Positions 46,703 to 58,722 of a stretch of DNA of 64,000 nucleotides are shown piece after piece. The notes below the pieces were generated by a model. That model was not told where the DNA came from. It saw only the letters and a list, made by a program, of their open reading frames with translations, and made no database searches. Location: the NCBI GenBank assembly GCA_003116995.1, contig BDSL01000188.1, forward strand, positions 1 through 64,000, written 5' to 3'. Within the stretch, counting starts at the first letter, position 1. Every line of letters begins with the position of its first letter. Origin of the DNA: Yamagishiella unicocca. Taxonomy: Eukaryota; Chlorophyta; Chlorophyceae; Chlamydomonadales; Volvocaceae. A program made the position numbers and the translations under genes.

Positions 46703-49472
46703 ATGCGTACTGGTTCAAGTTTTGCATCTACATTCCAGATATTTTGTAAACGCGCTATACTCGTCGGCAGGTCGCCCTGCGGTTGCGGTGCCCCGACGGC
46801 CAACCGCAACGCAAGAGGCGGTGTCCCAGAGCTCGTACTCATACTCGTCCTTCTCCTGCTGCGACATCCGGCAACGCCGCATGCATCATCACGGACAGAG
46901 CAGTCCTTCAGCCGTCAAATGCGGCATTTGCAAATAGTAGAGCGAGGCGGCAGCAGCAGTGGCAGCCAACGGGAACCCCCCAGGGTAGCATGTCCTGTGG
47001 ACATCCTGAACGTGATGAACCTGCGGGACCTACTCTCACGACAAGGTGAGCCCTGGCCACAGTTGTTCGCATCAGTTAAGCTCATACATACCGCAAGCAA
47101 ACCTTCCCTAGTTGCACTGAACCAATCATCATGGCCTCTTCACGTTACGTTACGGGGCTCAGCTGCCAGGGCAACATCTCCGCCAGGGCGATACCGCAAC
47201 GACCTACCGCCCTGATATAATACCAAACCCCCGTACAGGCCAGGTGTCGCGCACCACATTATGGGACGAAAACAGCAGCTTCAGCAGTTCAATCTCATGC
47301 AGCGCATTGGTGTGTGCGCTAGTCCGGGCGGTGCTGCCAGCTGTGGACACGTGCGGCACTGGCGGCACCGGCGGCATGGTGGAGGCACGGTCTGCACCAC
47401 GGCAGCAACATGATCTTGGGCTGGCCGTGCTGGACACCATGCAGGCGTGCACGGGGGTCCTGGCTGCACACCTAGCACTACCCCTGGCTGGTGTGCGGCG
47501 CGCAGCTCCCCCATGGCAGCCCTGGACCTCCACCCCCAGCAGCGCTGCAGCCAGCACTTGGTCCACACCGTCATACAAAACGGATCCATCGGAAACCAAT
47601 ATAGATTATGCAGAGCAGCGAAACGGGCTGCTTGGCGGAAGCGGCGCCAAGGCAGCAGCGGCAGCGGCTGCGGGCCCGCTGCGCAGCTCGCACGCGGCTG
47701 CCGACTACGGAGCGCTGTTGCGCCGACTGGCGGCGTGCCCGCTCGACCCCGCAGCGGTGCGCACGTGCCTCCTACCGACGGTGACCGCGGGCCTCGATGC
47801 TGACGGTACGGCAGCTGCCGTGCGGCAGTGCTCCCACCTCAGTGCAGCCAGCATCCTACCTCCGGACGTGTGGTCCTTTTCTCGAGTGGCCGTTCCCCCG
47901 ACGTCAGACGCCGGCCGCGCCAGCTGCGGCCAGGATAGTGCTGATGCGTACGGCGCTGGAGCCGCGGCGTCATTTGGAGCTGCAGCCTACCCGGACAACG
48001 CGCGGAACGCCAATTCAGAGGATGTGCCGTCCTCAGCCGGCGACGCTGGTGGATCTGCGGCTGGCGGTGCTGGCGGTGCGGGCAGTGCCGCAGCAGCAGG
48101 GGGGGACCTGACTGCGGCCACAGCGGCCACGCAAGTGACCTGGCGGGCGGGCTGCGCCTGCAAGCGAGTCTGGGAGCCGGTGTGCAACGCGGCCACGGAG
48201 CATCAGTATCCCAACCGGTGCTACGCGGACTGCCAGGTGGGCGAGGCGGCGTCAACCTAGGCGGCCGGACCCGCAGCACAGTCGGGGGCCGCCCATTGGT
48301 TCGGGTGGGCGGGGCGGGGCGCCTGCTGGTGGGGGTAACTTCGCCTATGGGTCCTTACCTCCTGGTGGTGCCAACAGGTCGTACGACAACCCTATCTGCG
48401 GTGATACCATCACAAGTTATGCACGCCGTGGGTACGGCAGTCTGTCTGCTCTCACCAGCCCAGGCGGGCGCGGGCTCGGTGCTGCCGATCAAAGCGCTCA
48501 CACTAGCGTACGCCGTCCGGAGCCAGCCACTTGCCCCGGTCCTTTTTGGATGTCATAGGCTTCCAACTCCCAACTCGCACGCTCTACACCCTGCTCTGTG
48601 CGGCCTCGTGCCTTGGGGTGTGACTGCTGTTGCGACCGCAGGCCGCAGCGCAGCAGACCGTGCCGTGTGGAGATTGGATGCGCCCACAGCTGCAAGGGAG
48701 CGCACCTGGCAGTGGCGCAACAGCCAGCGGTGCGCAGCCAGCGGGTTCCGCCACATCCGCAGCGACCGCCCTGAGTGCAACCACGACGCGCAGCCCCCCT
48801 GGCGCAACAGCTCCGCCTGTCGTTGCCGCTGTGGATGGCAACGCCATCGACAACGATCATCAGGAGGCGGCCGAGCATCGGGGCCCAGCCGACGCTTCTT
48901 CTATGTTTTCGGCGTCGACAGGCCGCTTGAAGGGAACGCCCGTGCTGCGAGCACCTGTAGCTGGCGGTGCGGCATCTGAAGAAGCACAACTGGCTACCCT
49001 GCTGGCCGAGATCCGCAGGCCGTTCCTTGCGTCCGTGCTGCCAGCCGACAGCAGCGGCAGTGAGACAACGGCGCAGCCTTCGCAATCAGATCGGCGCCTT
49101 ACGCTCCAGCTCCTATTGGCGCAGCTCCTGCAGCCGGCTGTTGAGCGGCTAACCGCACCCGACGCCTCGACGAGTCCGGAGCAGGCGCCGGCCGCGGCGC
49201 GAACAGCGGAGCACGGTGCTGGAGCATCCAGTCAGACCCACGGCATCTCCACGTCGGAACCGTTGGACGGTGAGGGGAGTGCTGGGAGCGACAGCGGTGG
49301 GGGCCAGAGCGGCGGCACGAGTGCGTGTGGGGCGTTCAACGGCGGCCTTGCTGAAAGCATCGCCAACCAGGGGAACCTGCTCTGCCTGAATAGGTTACTG
49401 TACCTGCTCCACTTACTCGCCGCGGCCGGGCACAGCAATGACGTCTCCACCTCAGCCATTGAGTACGGGTAA
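46703..49472 (+). CDS. Kazal-domain protein, three exons, about 723 residues
   Basis: Exons 46703-47045, 47239-48236 and 48642-49472 join in frame. The only recognisable domain spans the exon 2/3 junction: Cys420, 422, 430, 442, 446 and 456 with PVC, YPNRCYADC and VPC in between, the Kazal-type pattern of extracellular serine-protease inhibitors and follistatin-like proteins. A hydrophobic run (ELVLILVLLLL) near residue 45 could be a late signal peptide or anchor, supporting export. The rest is Ala/Gly/Ser-rich low complexity with scattered Cys, and a Leu-rich helix near the C-terminus (LNRLLYLLHLLAAAG). The start is the least certain part: upstream in-frame sequence is open, and an unseen 5' exon could supply a conventional signal peptide. 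Protease inhibition is a family property, not shown here. Confidence 0.6.
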
Positions 49473-49639
49473 CCTCCCGCAGCCAGAGGTGATGAGCGGC
49501 CCTTGCTGGACAGGTTGGACGCAGGCGCGGTTGATGGCCATGTCGCTGTATAGAACGGCAGCAACTTTGCTTGTCGCCTGGTTGTTTTTCGACAGAGGTT
49601 CATATAGACGAGCTGCAGCAACGGTCCTGCCGATTGCGG

Positions 49640-49790
49640 CGTAGGTTCCACATTATAAGTTCCATCCGGCAGCAGAGTGTTCCATTCGACAGCAAGAGTT
49701 GCATGCGGCAGCAGGAGTTGCATTCGGTTTGGAGGACTTGCATTCAGAAGCAGAGTTGCATTCAGAAGCAGAGTTCCATCCTGTCTATAA
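49640..49790. repeat. Degenerate 18-20 bp tandem repeat
   Basis: Repeated GTTCCATTC/GTTGCATTC followed by AGAAGCAGA or GGCAGCAG. It lies upstream of the dispersed repeat and may be part of the same decayed mobile element. Confidence 0.7.
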
Positions 49791-49918
49791 ATGACAGCAA
49801 GTGTGTTGTGCCTAGGTGACGACGTACGGATTGCAGCCGTCGCATGCGTATAGTGGCACAAATGGAGGTGGGTTCCCGGTGGGGTAACACATGTGATCCA
49901 ATTCTTGACTGACGGGGT

Positions 49919-49979
49919 AAAGGATAATCCGCGAATCCATGGCCGACAATCCAAGGGCGATGAAGGTGGTGGTCCAGAA
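49919..49979 (+). repeat. Dispersed repeat, copy 1
   Basis: AATCCGCGAATCCATGGCCG followed by AGGGCG.TGAAGGTGGTGGTC matches 61605-61665 over about 57 bp. Two copies in one window suggest a family spread across the genome, probably a transposon end. Confidence 0.75.
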
Positions 49980-50738
49980 GAGAGAGGCGGCGACTGAAGG
50001 GGGATGGATCAATGACGTGTGCCCATTTCGGGTGCCCATGGTTTAGAGCTGGCGTTGGCTCCCGCTGTGCAGTTGATGGCTGTGTGGCGGATGCCGATCA
50101 CCGGTCATCTGTTTCAACTTCCTCACACTGGCTTTGCTTGATGACTCGGGGCGCTGGGGGAAGAGGGCGCGCGACGGGAGGGAGGGGCGCTGGGGGCTCC
50201 TCGCAGATACCACGTGGCCTGCGCGGTCCAGCCAAGGCTGGCGCCATGCGAGCCGAGCCAATCACGTGTGTGTTGAATGGGAAGACGTTTACAGGTGTGA
50301 GTGCATTAGAAGGCGATGTGTAACTCGCGTTAATATCAATGATGCAATGTCAGGTTACCAGCTTCGTTTCCTCTTTCTGAGAGGACGGTTGCACGGACGG
50401 CAGCTGTAGTCCTACATCCTGGGCTTGCGGTCAGGTGTCATGGTGTGGTCGCGCATATGCGCAATGCAGCATGAAAGGTGCGAACGATGCATGGTTTGGC
50501 ATCGCCAATGTAGCCTCCTTCTTGGGTCGTTGCGTCGGGGGACGTGCAAGCAAACGCGCCAGCGCGCGCCACCGATGACGCCAGTTGGCTTCTGGCTTAC
50601 TGAAGTACTGATATACCTATATTCCCTGGCCGCAATGTGCTCTGCATCAGTGGATGTGTTGGCAACCGTAACACTGTCGACAGGCCGCCGTGTAAGCTTG
50701 GCCTGCTCGGCCATGTCCTGTCCGTTGTACGAAACGTG

Positions 50739-50793
50739 ATGGACCGCCCATGGACCGCCCATGGACCGCCCATGGACCGCCCATGGACCGCCC
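50739..50793. repeat. 11-bp perfect tandem repeat x 5
   Basis: ATGGACCGCCC repeats exactly five times. Contains NcoI-like CCATGG at each junction. Confidence 0.95.
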
Positions 50794-51233
50794 AGGACGG
50801 CGATAAGCAGTATGTGGAAAAAAACGGGCAAGCACGCTTTCCAGTACCGTACACACGCAGCCACATGTACGGTATCTCGGGTTGGGAAAGGGCCGCACGG
50901 ATGTCATAAATAAGCAAACACGCGCACACTTCGTCGGCGACGTGTGCGCATTCGCATGATGTCACGCGAAAACAGGGGAGGAGGGGAAGCGCGGACGGGC
51001 GCGGACGATATGTGTGCACTGTCCGTGGGCTACTACTAGGACTCATCTATAGAATTACAGCCGAGCCATAGGGCAGATATTCCGGCTCTCCGCATGTGGA
51101 AAAAGAATCGAGCAACTTCGCGCGCACGTCAGCATGGTTCCGGAGTGGAGCCACTACCTGGCACAACCTGTTTATCCCCACTTCACACGAATTCATCAAC
51201 CGCCACTGCAAGCTGTCGGTGCGAGAATACAAA

Positions 51234-54200
51234 ATGAAAGCTATACTGTTGCTCACCATGGTGGCCGCGGTGCTTACCCCGGCAAGCGCACAAGGCGAGT
51301 ACCATTTTACAAGCTCGCACGGCCCATTGTGCACATCTTGGGTCCAGTCCAGTTAGATTATAATGGAAAATCCTCCAATACGCAGTGTCAGATGCCAGGG
51401 ATTCGGGTCTTTGCGACACCTGCCTCGTGACCATGAGGCTTTTGGAGGATGCGCTTTGCGACGAGGAGGCCGTCGAATTTATTGGTAAGTCCTTATCAAA
51501 GATGCCTAGAACGATGAAAAACGTCTCGGGGCAAATTGCCTCACGCCGTCGCAGCGAGGCCCCAAGCAAACCACTAGCGAATTTGACGCGTTACTGTTAC
51601 ATAAGTCGGCCTATCATGGCATTTATGGACTGCATGTTGGCATTAGGGTTTTGACAGACCCGCGGGAGACTTTAACCGACCACGTTCAGGCAACGTCGCC
51701 AGCTCAGCAGTATTCATTATACGAATGCACCCTACCTGCTCCCGACGCTTCTGAGGCCAAATCATTTGCCTTGATAAGCACCAAGACTGACGGCCGCCCC
51801 GCGCTTCCTTGCTGCCATGTGCGAACAGTGGAGACTGCGACCAAGCAGCTGTGTTCGATAATGCCAGACCAAGACGAGGTGCGAAGCAGCCAAGGGGGAT
51901 GGCGAGGGAACCCGTGTAATGTGGAGGGGTGTGTGTGTGTGTGAGAGTGTGCATCTGCTACCCTGTCAGCGCACATTCGTTTGTCAGAGCGTAATGTCGA
52001 GCTTCGTTGTGCAGCCAGCGAGGGGCGTGGATGCCGAGGTAGGTATTCTGGGTCGGAGCGAGTAGTGCACCGAGGGAAGGGATGTCGTTCGTGGTTGCAT
52101 GAGGAGATCCACTTGCGCTCAGACGCATGTTGAAGTCGCGGTCGAACGGCAAGGTGTGGCGCTGGATGCCGCCCAGGTGCGGAGCCCAGTCCAACCTTCT
52201 GCCAAACCGCCTCACGGGCATGTATGCCACTTCCTCTGGCTGTTTCGTTAGCGGCTGCTGACGAACGTGTCCCAGGGCCCAGAGCCTCCCATCATGACGA
52301 ACGGAGTGGCGAAACGTGAGCCATCATTGCTGGCAGCCCGCCCACGTCAATCCCCCGGACCCCTGAGGCCCTGTCCGAAACCGCTCCACCCGTCCCTGCG
52401 CCCGGCTCCTGCAGTGCACCCAGCTGGCCGAGGCGCTCCTGCCGGTCGCCGTGGAGTGGTTGCGGGCGTCCGCCACTCCCGCCAGTTTGTGTGCTTCGGT
52501 CGGGGTGTGCGGCTCCGGCATGCTGGGGGACGCGTTCTGGGACAAGGTGCGGCTGGCTTGACTCCGTACGCCTCGGGACGAGCATCCAGAGCGGGTGCGA
52601 ACAGCGCTGCTGCCCGGAAGTGTACGGCATGGACGCAGCCCAGAATCAGGCGTTTGTTGCTCAGCTAGTCAGGGGTCTCCCACTCGGCGACCGTTAGCAT
52701 GCCCAACGCTCCTAGCTGCGTGACAGGTGCTACGTATTCCCGGCGTGCCCCGAGCCCGTACTTAACCCACCCACCAAATCTAACCCGTGCGACACGCTCA
52801 TGCCTGTAATAGCCGTGCTGAGGTGGATCTGCATGTGTCGTACGGTACGCGCCCACGCTCTCCTGCGCCCCGCAGCCCGCCGCGCGGCTGTCTGACGGCC
52901 TCGAGTGCCCGATGTGCAAGCACGTGGTCGCAGCAGTGGAGCGGGATGCGGCAGCAGCAGCTGCTGCCGCCGCCGCCGCCGTCACCGTCACCGCCGCTGG
53001 CGTGCGGTCGTCCGTGCGGTCGGCTTGCGGGCAGCTGCCGGGCGACATGGCGGCTGCGTGCGCCAAGGAGATGGACAAGCGAGGTGGGTGCTGGGAGGGA
53101 GTGTCGTGAGGCTGCTGGGGGGTACCGGTGGGTGCCGCGGCTTCCGTGACCATCTCCATATGCCTTCTGCTCACGCGATCCTTCCGTATGCCATGGCTTC
53201 CGTGACCATCTCCATACGCCTTCTGCTCACGCGATCCTTCCGTATGCCATCCCTCCGTACGCCACCATCGTACGCCAATTCCGTACGCCACCTCCGTACG
53301 CCATCCCTCCGTACGCCACCTCCGTACGCCACCTCCGTACGCCACCTCCCTCCGTACGCCACTTCCGCCAGGTGCTTTGCTGCTCGCGGTGGTGGGCGCT
53401 GCCGCCAATCGGGACACCACTGAGGCTTGCGAGCTGGTGGGCATGTGCGTGGGCCGCCTGGCTCGCTTCCGGGCCCCGCCGCTGGGCGCCGTCCTGGTGC
53501 GCCAGCTGGCCGCTGCACGGACGGCCCTGGCGGCTGCCCAGAGCCGCCTGGGGGCCGAACCTAAGCAGCCGTCGGTGTCGGACAACCGTTGCGATATGTG
53601 CAAGGTTGGTGACCCTGTGTTCCTTGTTGCTTCTTTAATGCTCTTGCGGGCTGCGCAGGCGAGCTGGATTGGTGGATATGGACGCGCAATGACTACCATC
53701 AAGTCGGCGGATGCCGTTATAAACGGATGCGCCTTCGGCAGTCGTGACGTAGGCTTAGAATCAATCTTTAAGCCACGACGCAAACTGTTATTGATTTGCG
53801 GGAGGCGGTTGCGGCGTTGGACCCACCGGCGATCCCCAGCATATCGTGGCTTAAAGATTGGTTTTTTAAAGCCTACGTCACGACTGCCGAAGGCCCATCC
53901 GTTTATAACGGCATTTGACATAGCGCGCGGGGCCTCCAACCTGAAAATCCTGTTCCTTTGAAACAACGGTGTCCCAACCTGGTGCCGCAACCCACCGCAC
54001 CGCACCGCCTCACATTCCTCTGCCCAACACTCGCCGAGTGCCTCTTGCCCTCGCCCCGCCCCCTCCCACTGCGCGCGCAGCTCACCGTGCTGGAGGTGGC
54101 CACGCTCCTGGCCAACCCCGGCTTCCAGGACAGCGTCCTCGGATACGCGGAGACGGTCTGCAACAGCACGGTGCCCGCGGTGTACGCGGCGACGTGCAAG

Positions 54201-54380
54201 GACTACGTCGACTCGCACGTGCCCAGGCTGTTCGAGCTGCTGCAGGCGTACGTGCAGCCGGGGGAGGTCTGCGTGCGGCTGCACATGTGTCCCAAGCCCA
54301 GCATGTGGCAGGGGATCGTGACCGGACTGCGCGCCCGCGGCGGCGTGCTGGGCAAGGTGCTGGGCGCTGCCGCGCAGTGA
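51234..54380 (+). CDS. Secreted protein with three saposin-B domains
   Basis: Seven exons join in frame: 51234-51294, 51386-51484, 51829-51878, 52415-52546, 52876-53083, 53372-53604, 54081-54380 (360 residues). Residues 1-20 are a signal peptide (MKAILLLTMVAAVLTPASAQ). Three saposin-B units follow, each with the spaced-Cys pattern: LCDTC...LC...EC...SLC..VGVC; LECPMC...SAC...AAC...EACELVGMC; and RCDMC...TVC...ATC...EVCVRLHMC. In every case an intron splits the domain, as is common in prosaposin genes. Saposin-B domains bind and present lipids in lysosomes or vacuoles, or permeabilise membranes; prosaposin is cut into separate units. Domain 2 has an Ala/Val-rich insertion (about 12 Ala). Intron 1 uses a GC donor (CAAG/GCGAGT), and intron 6 holds an inverted-repeat element. 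Confidence 0.85.
53139..53366. repeat. 56-bp x 2 and 13-14 bp tandem repeats in saposin intron 5
   Basis: GGCTTCCGTGACCATCTCCA starts at 53139 and 53195. It is followed by a run of TCCGTACGCCAcc units to about 53366, ending right before the exon 6 acceptor. The long Thr/Arg/Pro ORFs here are repeat artefacts. Confidence 0.85.
53711..53914. mobile_element. MITE-like inverted-repeat element, 204 bp
   Basis: The left arm (53711-53778) and right arm (53844-53914) are reverse complements apart from a few substitutions and a 3-nt indel. Both outer ends read ATGCCGTTATAAACGGATG inwards, and the centre is about 65 bp of unique DNA. It has no coding capacity. It sits wholly in intron 6 of the saposin gene. 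I could not find an obvious target-site duplication. Confidence 0.75.
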
Positions 54381-55635
54381 CGGAGCCGTTCGGTGGCGAG
54401 GTGCCTGCCTTCTCTCCCGGGCCGACACAGCCGCCGCCCAGGGCGCTGCATGGGTGGCTGCAGTGGCAGATAGCTCGTCCGTCGTCTTAGTCATGGATGC
54501 GGCCTGCGGTTTATCCAGTTTTCGTGTGTATACCATCGAACCTGTACAGTAGCAGCAGCCCCGAATGTGGAAACGAACCTAAGCGGCCCCAGCGGCTTGG
54601 ACGTTTGTATTTTTCACGCGGTCCCGACCCACGCTTTGCAGTTAGGGCCTCCTAGATGGATGGATGTGTGAGGAGAGAGGGACTGGGGGAGCGAGGACCC
54701 GAGGACAGGGATAACGATGTACACGGCAAATACTTGTTCTCAACGCTGCCATTTTGAGCCGGGCACTGATATGCGTTCATCAGGCGTCCTGGCTATACCG
54801 ATTGCGTTGTATTGGCAGCCCGGTATAGAGTTGGTCATCATCCTGCAGACCTACGGACCTGCCACGCACTTGACGCCATGGCACGGTCTTGGTCCAGCCG
54901 GGAGGACGCTGTAAACTACCCGAATGAATGAGTGCTACGGGCTGAGGCATGTACGGCCCAGACGCGCCACAAGGCTCATGAAGCGAATGAAGGCGCATGC
55001 GACGGGCGGCAGCCCTAACCTGGCTTAACTTATACGGGCCGTGCGTATGTCTGCCCGTACAGGTGCAGTGCCCACTGTTCTTTCCATGTCGCAACAAACA
55101 CACAATGACTGTGAACGCGCTGCGGATAGCTTGCGCGTTGTCCGAAGTGCCGTTACGGCGTGTTAGCCAACCATCAGTTGCTTTACACTTCTTTTCATGG
55201 CCTGGCGTAGTGACGCCGACCCGTACGGCAGCACACATGATTACATGTTGGGCTGGATGAGCCCCCGGTAGACACGGCCCCGAACCGATAGATATATAGC
55301 CAGAGTGCTGCGAGCTGTCAGATGGAAGGTGCCAGCCAAATAAAGAAGACCGGACTCGGGGGCCATAACATAATGGAGCGGTTTGCGAGGCCTGGGGCAA
55401 TCCTGTCCTCGTCATAAAAACATTGATACATGCACCATCCCCCGAGAGGTCACTGAGACATACCGCGCCGTTTACCTCCCGCCACATAGCAGACAGGCTC
55501 TGTGCGTTAACCACCGGGAAACACATGGGAGAGAACGTGGCCCTGCATTACAGATCCCGGGTTCAAGAGGTCCGCGTGCGCGTTGGGGAACTGGCGTAAG
55601 GCGCCGCTGCCGACTGCGTCATGGCGCCGGGCCCG
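54381..55635. other. Intergenic between convergent saposin and TEX9-like genes
   Basis: No exon supported. A plus-strand TGTAA at 54910-54914 may end the saposin transcript, and a minus-strand TGTAA at 55548-55552 the TEX9-like transcript. Confidence 0.5.
55548..55552 (-). terminator. Candidate TGTAA polyadenylation signal of the TEX9-like gene
   Basis: Minus-strand TGTAA about 84 nt downstream of the TAG stop at 55636. Motif and spacing only. Confidence 0.45.
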
Positions 55636-58600
55636 CTACGCCGCGCCCATCTCCAGCGTCTTGAGGAACTCCTCCTCGCTGAACTGCAGCGCGCGAGCCG
55701 CCTCCAGGTGCACCTTCTGGCGCTTGAGGACCTGCGGGAACAGAGCAGACCACCACCCGGGCGTGTGTGGGTGCGTGCGTGTGTGGGGGCCTCAAGCATG
55801 CAAGCTGGAGAAGCGTCGCAGCGTGCCCCAGCACCCAAGCGATCCAACCTTGGCTGTCGCGCCACACATTCCTCGGCGGCCCCTGCTCGCGCGCCCCCCT
55901 CCCCTCCGCCAGCCCGCGACGGACCTCTATGAGCTTCAGCTGCTTCTTGAAGGCCGTGATGAGTTCGGCTCGCTGGCGCTCCAGCTTGCGGTTCTCAGCC
56001 AGCAGGCGACCGCTGTCCTGCTGCGCAGACCCCTTTGCCTCGCGCTCCTGCAAACAGCCAAAGTGACCGAAACAAAGCAGTCAGGCAGCCGGCAATACAC
56101 GCAGGCACACGCATTGTCGACCACCGCGGGCTACTTGTTTCAACCACACAACGTATTTGTCTCCAAGTGGAGCATCTGCTCTAGGCATTACCCAACCCTT
56201 ACTGCGAGGTCTTCCTCCTTTGTGCTCTCCGACGACCCGAACCCCATGCCGTGTGCTTCTCGCCCCGCCAGCCGCCCCGCCAGCCGCACCTGCGTCCGAA
56301 CCTCGCTCAGCAGCTGCTTGTAGCGCTCCACCTCCTCCAGCGCGCGCTGAAGCCGGACGTCGCGGACTCGGACCTGGGCCGGGACGAACCGCGGAAGCGA
56401 CGCAAAACACCAGACTAGTCCAGGCAGGGACGTAAGGCGGGATGGTGACGTCAGACCCACCACTACCGTCGGCCTCCAACGCAGGCGGCAGCCCAGGGCA
56501 TTGCATCCTCCCCTCAGGTAGGATCCTCCAATCAACGCCCGCCCTTTCCACCCGGCCTGGTTGTGCCGCACTCCTCGTCACCCTGATTCATGACTCACCT
56601 CGGCCTCGGAAGCTCTCCGCTCCCGCTCAGCACGGCTGTCCGCCTTGCTCATCTCCCGAACCTGCCGAGGGTTGAAAGGGGGGGGAGTGCAAAAAAACCC
56701 GTTTACCCGGTTGAAGGGGGGTCAAAGAAGGGGGGGGGTTGAATGGCGGGAGTGGGGGCCAGCACGGCGTCCTTAGTACACTAGGGCAGGCGCCTAACCA
56801 CGCACCAGCAGCTACTCCAGAGCGTTTCTAGGACGACCATCACATCGCAACGAGCCAATACAGGTAAAGCGTAAGCCTCGCCGCCGTGACTTGTCTTACC
56901 TGCGACTCGGTGCTTCGGGCCGCGGACTCAGCGTCGGCCATCTGCTTCTTGGTGCGATCGAGCTGGGGGCATTTTTATTGGGAGGTAGTTGGGAGCATGC
57001 CGCAAAGGGGGGGCCGGTAAGTGCGTGAGGACGGGTGGCCGGGGTGGGTATGGAGGATGGGAGGCGGAGGGTGCTGTTGGCCGGCTTTGTTTGACGCGGT
57101 GCGCCAGATGAACAAGACCCTGCTGGATGCGACACATGTCGCCATGACGTGTTCGCAGCGGCCCGTCGCGCGCCGTTGGGGTTGTTGGAACACGGCTGCG
57201 CTACCGTGGCAGCAGGCTCCAGGTCAGCGTAAGCCAATTGGCACAGACCCGGACCCAGAACACCGGCCCCCACACCGAGGAGCCTCAGCACTGGACTTGC
57301 GGCCACCGCGACCCCCAGCCGGCCCCGCGGCCCCCACCTGCCCTTCCAGCGCCTTCTTGTCGCGGGCCCAACCAGCCGCCTGGTTCCGCAGCTCCTTGAG
57401 CTCCCGCAGCGACTCAGTCAGCTGCTTCTCGCGGTCTGAGGGAACGCACCGGGGGGGGGGGGCGTCGTCACCCTAACCCCATCACGGCGGAGGCGTCACC
57501 ACTCACGACATTAACCTCGACTCTAATGGGCAAAGCGGCCCCTTGCAGCCGACCGGCACACAACAGCTTGGGAGGAGGGAGTACGAGCGAGGCTAAGGAG
57601 TCGCACAATCGCCTCCCCAGCTGTGGTGAACGGTCGGTCGCGGGGAGCGGACGAGGACGCGCACGCATGCAGCTCGCCTTGCCATGGAGACAGGGATCGT
57701 AGTCCTTAGCGAGGCCAGTGCACCGCCAGCAACGCCCGTGTCGGCTGCACCGCCAGCAACACCCACGGACCCACTGGACTCGTCATTGGAAACGCGGGCC
57801 GTTGCGCGACTCACTAACACACCCATGCTAGCTCGAGGCCTGTGGCCGCCGTGAGGGACCCCACGCAAGTAGCCGCCCCGACCTCCACTCACCGAGCAGA
57901 GCTCGGTTGGCCCGCCCCAGGTCGTCTTCCAGTGCCTTGATGCGGGCCTTATGCAGCCTCAGCGACGCCTCCGGCTGCCCCGGCACGTCCAGTAACGAAG
58001 TACTCGGTCCGACACCGCCCACGCCGCTGGCGTGCGACACCTCAGCGGACAGGCGCGGTGCGGCACCACTCCCGCCTGCCGGGCCCCCAGGCCCTGAAGT
58101 CGCGTCGGTGCTCTGGCGCCGGGTGCCTAGTGTCCCTACATTTGCGGAGGCCCGTGGCTGCTGCTGTTGCTGCACCGCGCCGGCTTGAGGGCGGCGACCG
58201 GCAGGCCGGTGTAGCGGCAGCTGGGACCGGCTTTTGGAGGCCGCCCCCGTGACGGCGGCCGCCGCTACGACGTCATCGCAGGATACCTGCTGGGCGCCGC
58301 CGTCGAGGGTTGCGCTGGCACCGGCCCCGCCATCGTATGACGGCTGCTGCATGTGGCGCTGGCTGAGCCTGCCATGCTCCTGCTGCTGTTGTAGGAGATC
58401 ATCTTCAGCCTCGCCGTCGTTTGCGCCCACCCGCTGCAGCACATCGCGGATGTTGCGCTGAACCATGTCGTCCAGCTCCGCGTCAGCGGAGCGCTGCAGC
58501 ACATCATCCTGCGCTCGCGGCACCGTTTTTATGACAAAGCATTCATAACCGGACAGAGGGAGGAGGGACCCTGTGGATACGTATCGAGGTCAACCGAACC

Positions 58601-58722
58601 CTGGGACGCTTTACGTGGAGTCGTCTTCGAGCCGATCCCCAGAGCGCAGCTGCTCGTACCTCATCACCATAGGAATCATCGCTCATTAGATGTGATGAAC
58701 CACCATAGCCGAACCCGGCCAT
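55636..58722 (-). CDS. TEX9: TEX9-like coiled-coil protein, eight exons
   Basis: Exons 58722-58660, 58508-57893, 57435-57338, 56962-56900, 56661-56599, 56373-56203, 56047-55925 and 55731-55636 join in frame (430 residues; animal TEX9 is about 390). The C-terminal third matches the TEX9 signature closely: RALEEVERYK, then AENRKLERQRAELITAFKKQ followed by LKLIEVLKRQK, and FSEEEFLKTLE at the end. The middle is charged coiled coil in three exons of exactly 21 codons or close to it. The N-terminus starts MAGFGYGGSSHLM and is followed by a long Ala/Gln/Gly-rich, probably disordered exon 2, which is the region least like animal TEX9. TEX9 is a testis- and cilium-associated protein of poorly known molecular function. 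It is head-to-head with MSH6. Confidence 0.85.

Larger units (their letters stand above)
49473..51233. other. Intergenic with repeats between the Kazal and saposin genes
   Basis: It contains a degenerate array of about 18-20 bp (GTTGCATTCAGAAGCAGA type, 49640-49790), a 60-bp dispersed repeat (49919-49979), and five 11-bp units (50739-50793). No coding exon was supported. The last few hundred bases should hold the saposin gene promoter. Confidence 0.5.

Noticed and set aside
50597..51046. Minus-strand ORFs containing repeated GRSMGGPWAVH text
   Set aside because: Produced by the 11-bp tandem repeat at 50739-50793.
52665..54536. 623-codon minus-strand ORF across the saposin gene
   Set aside because: It runs antisense through saposin exons, a MITE and two tandem repeats. 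The opposite strand has seven phase-consistent exons with Cys-patterned domains.
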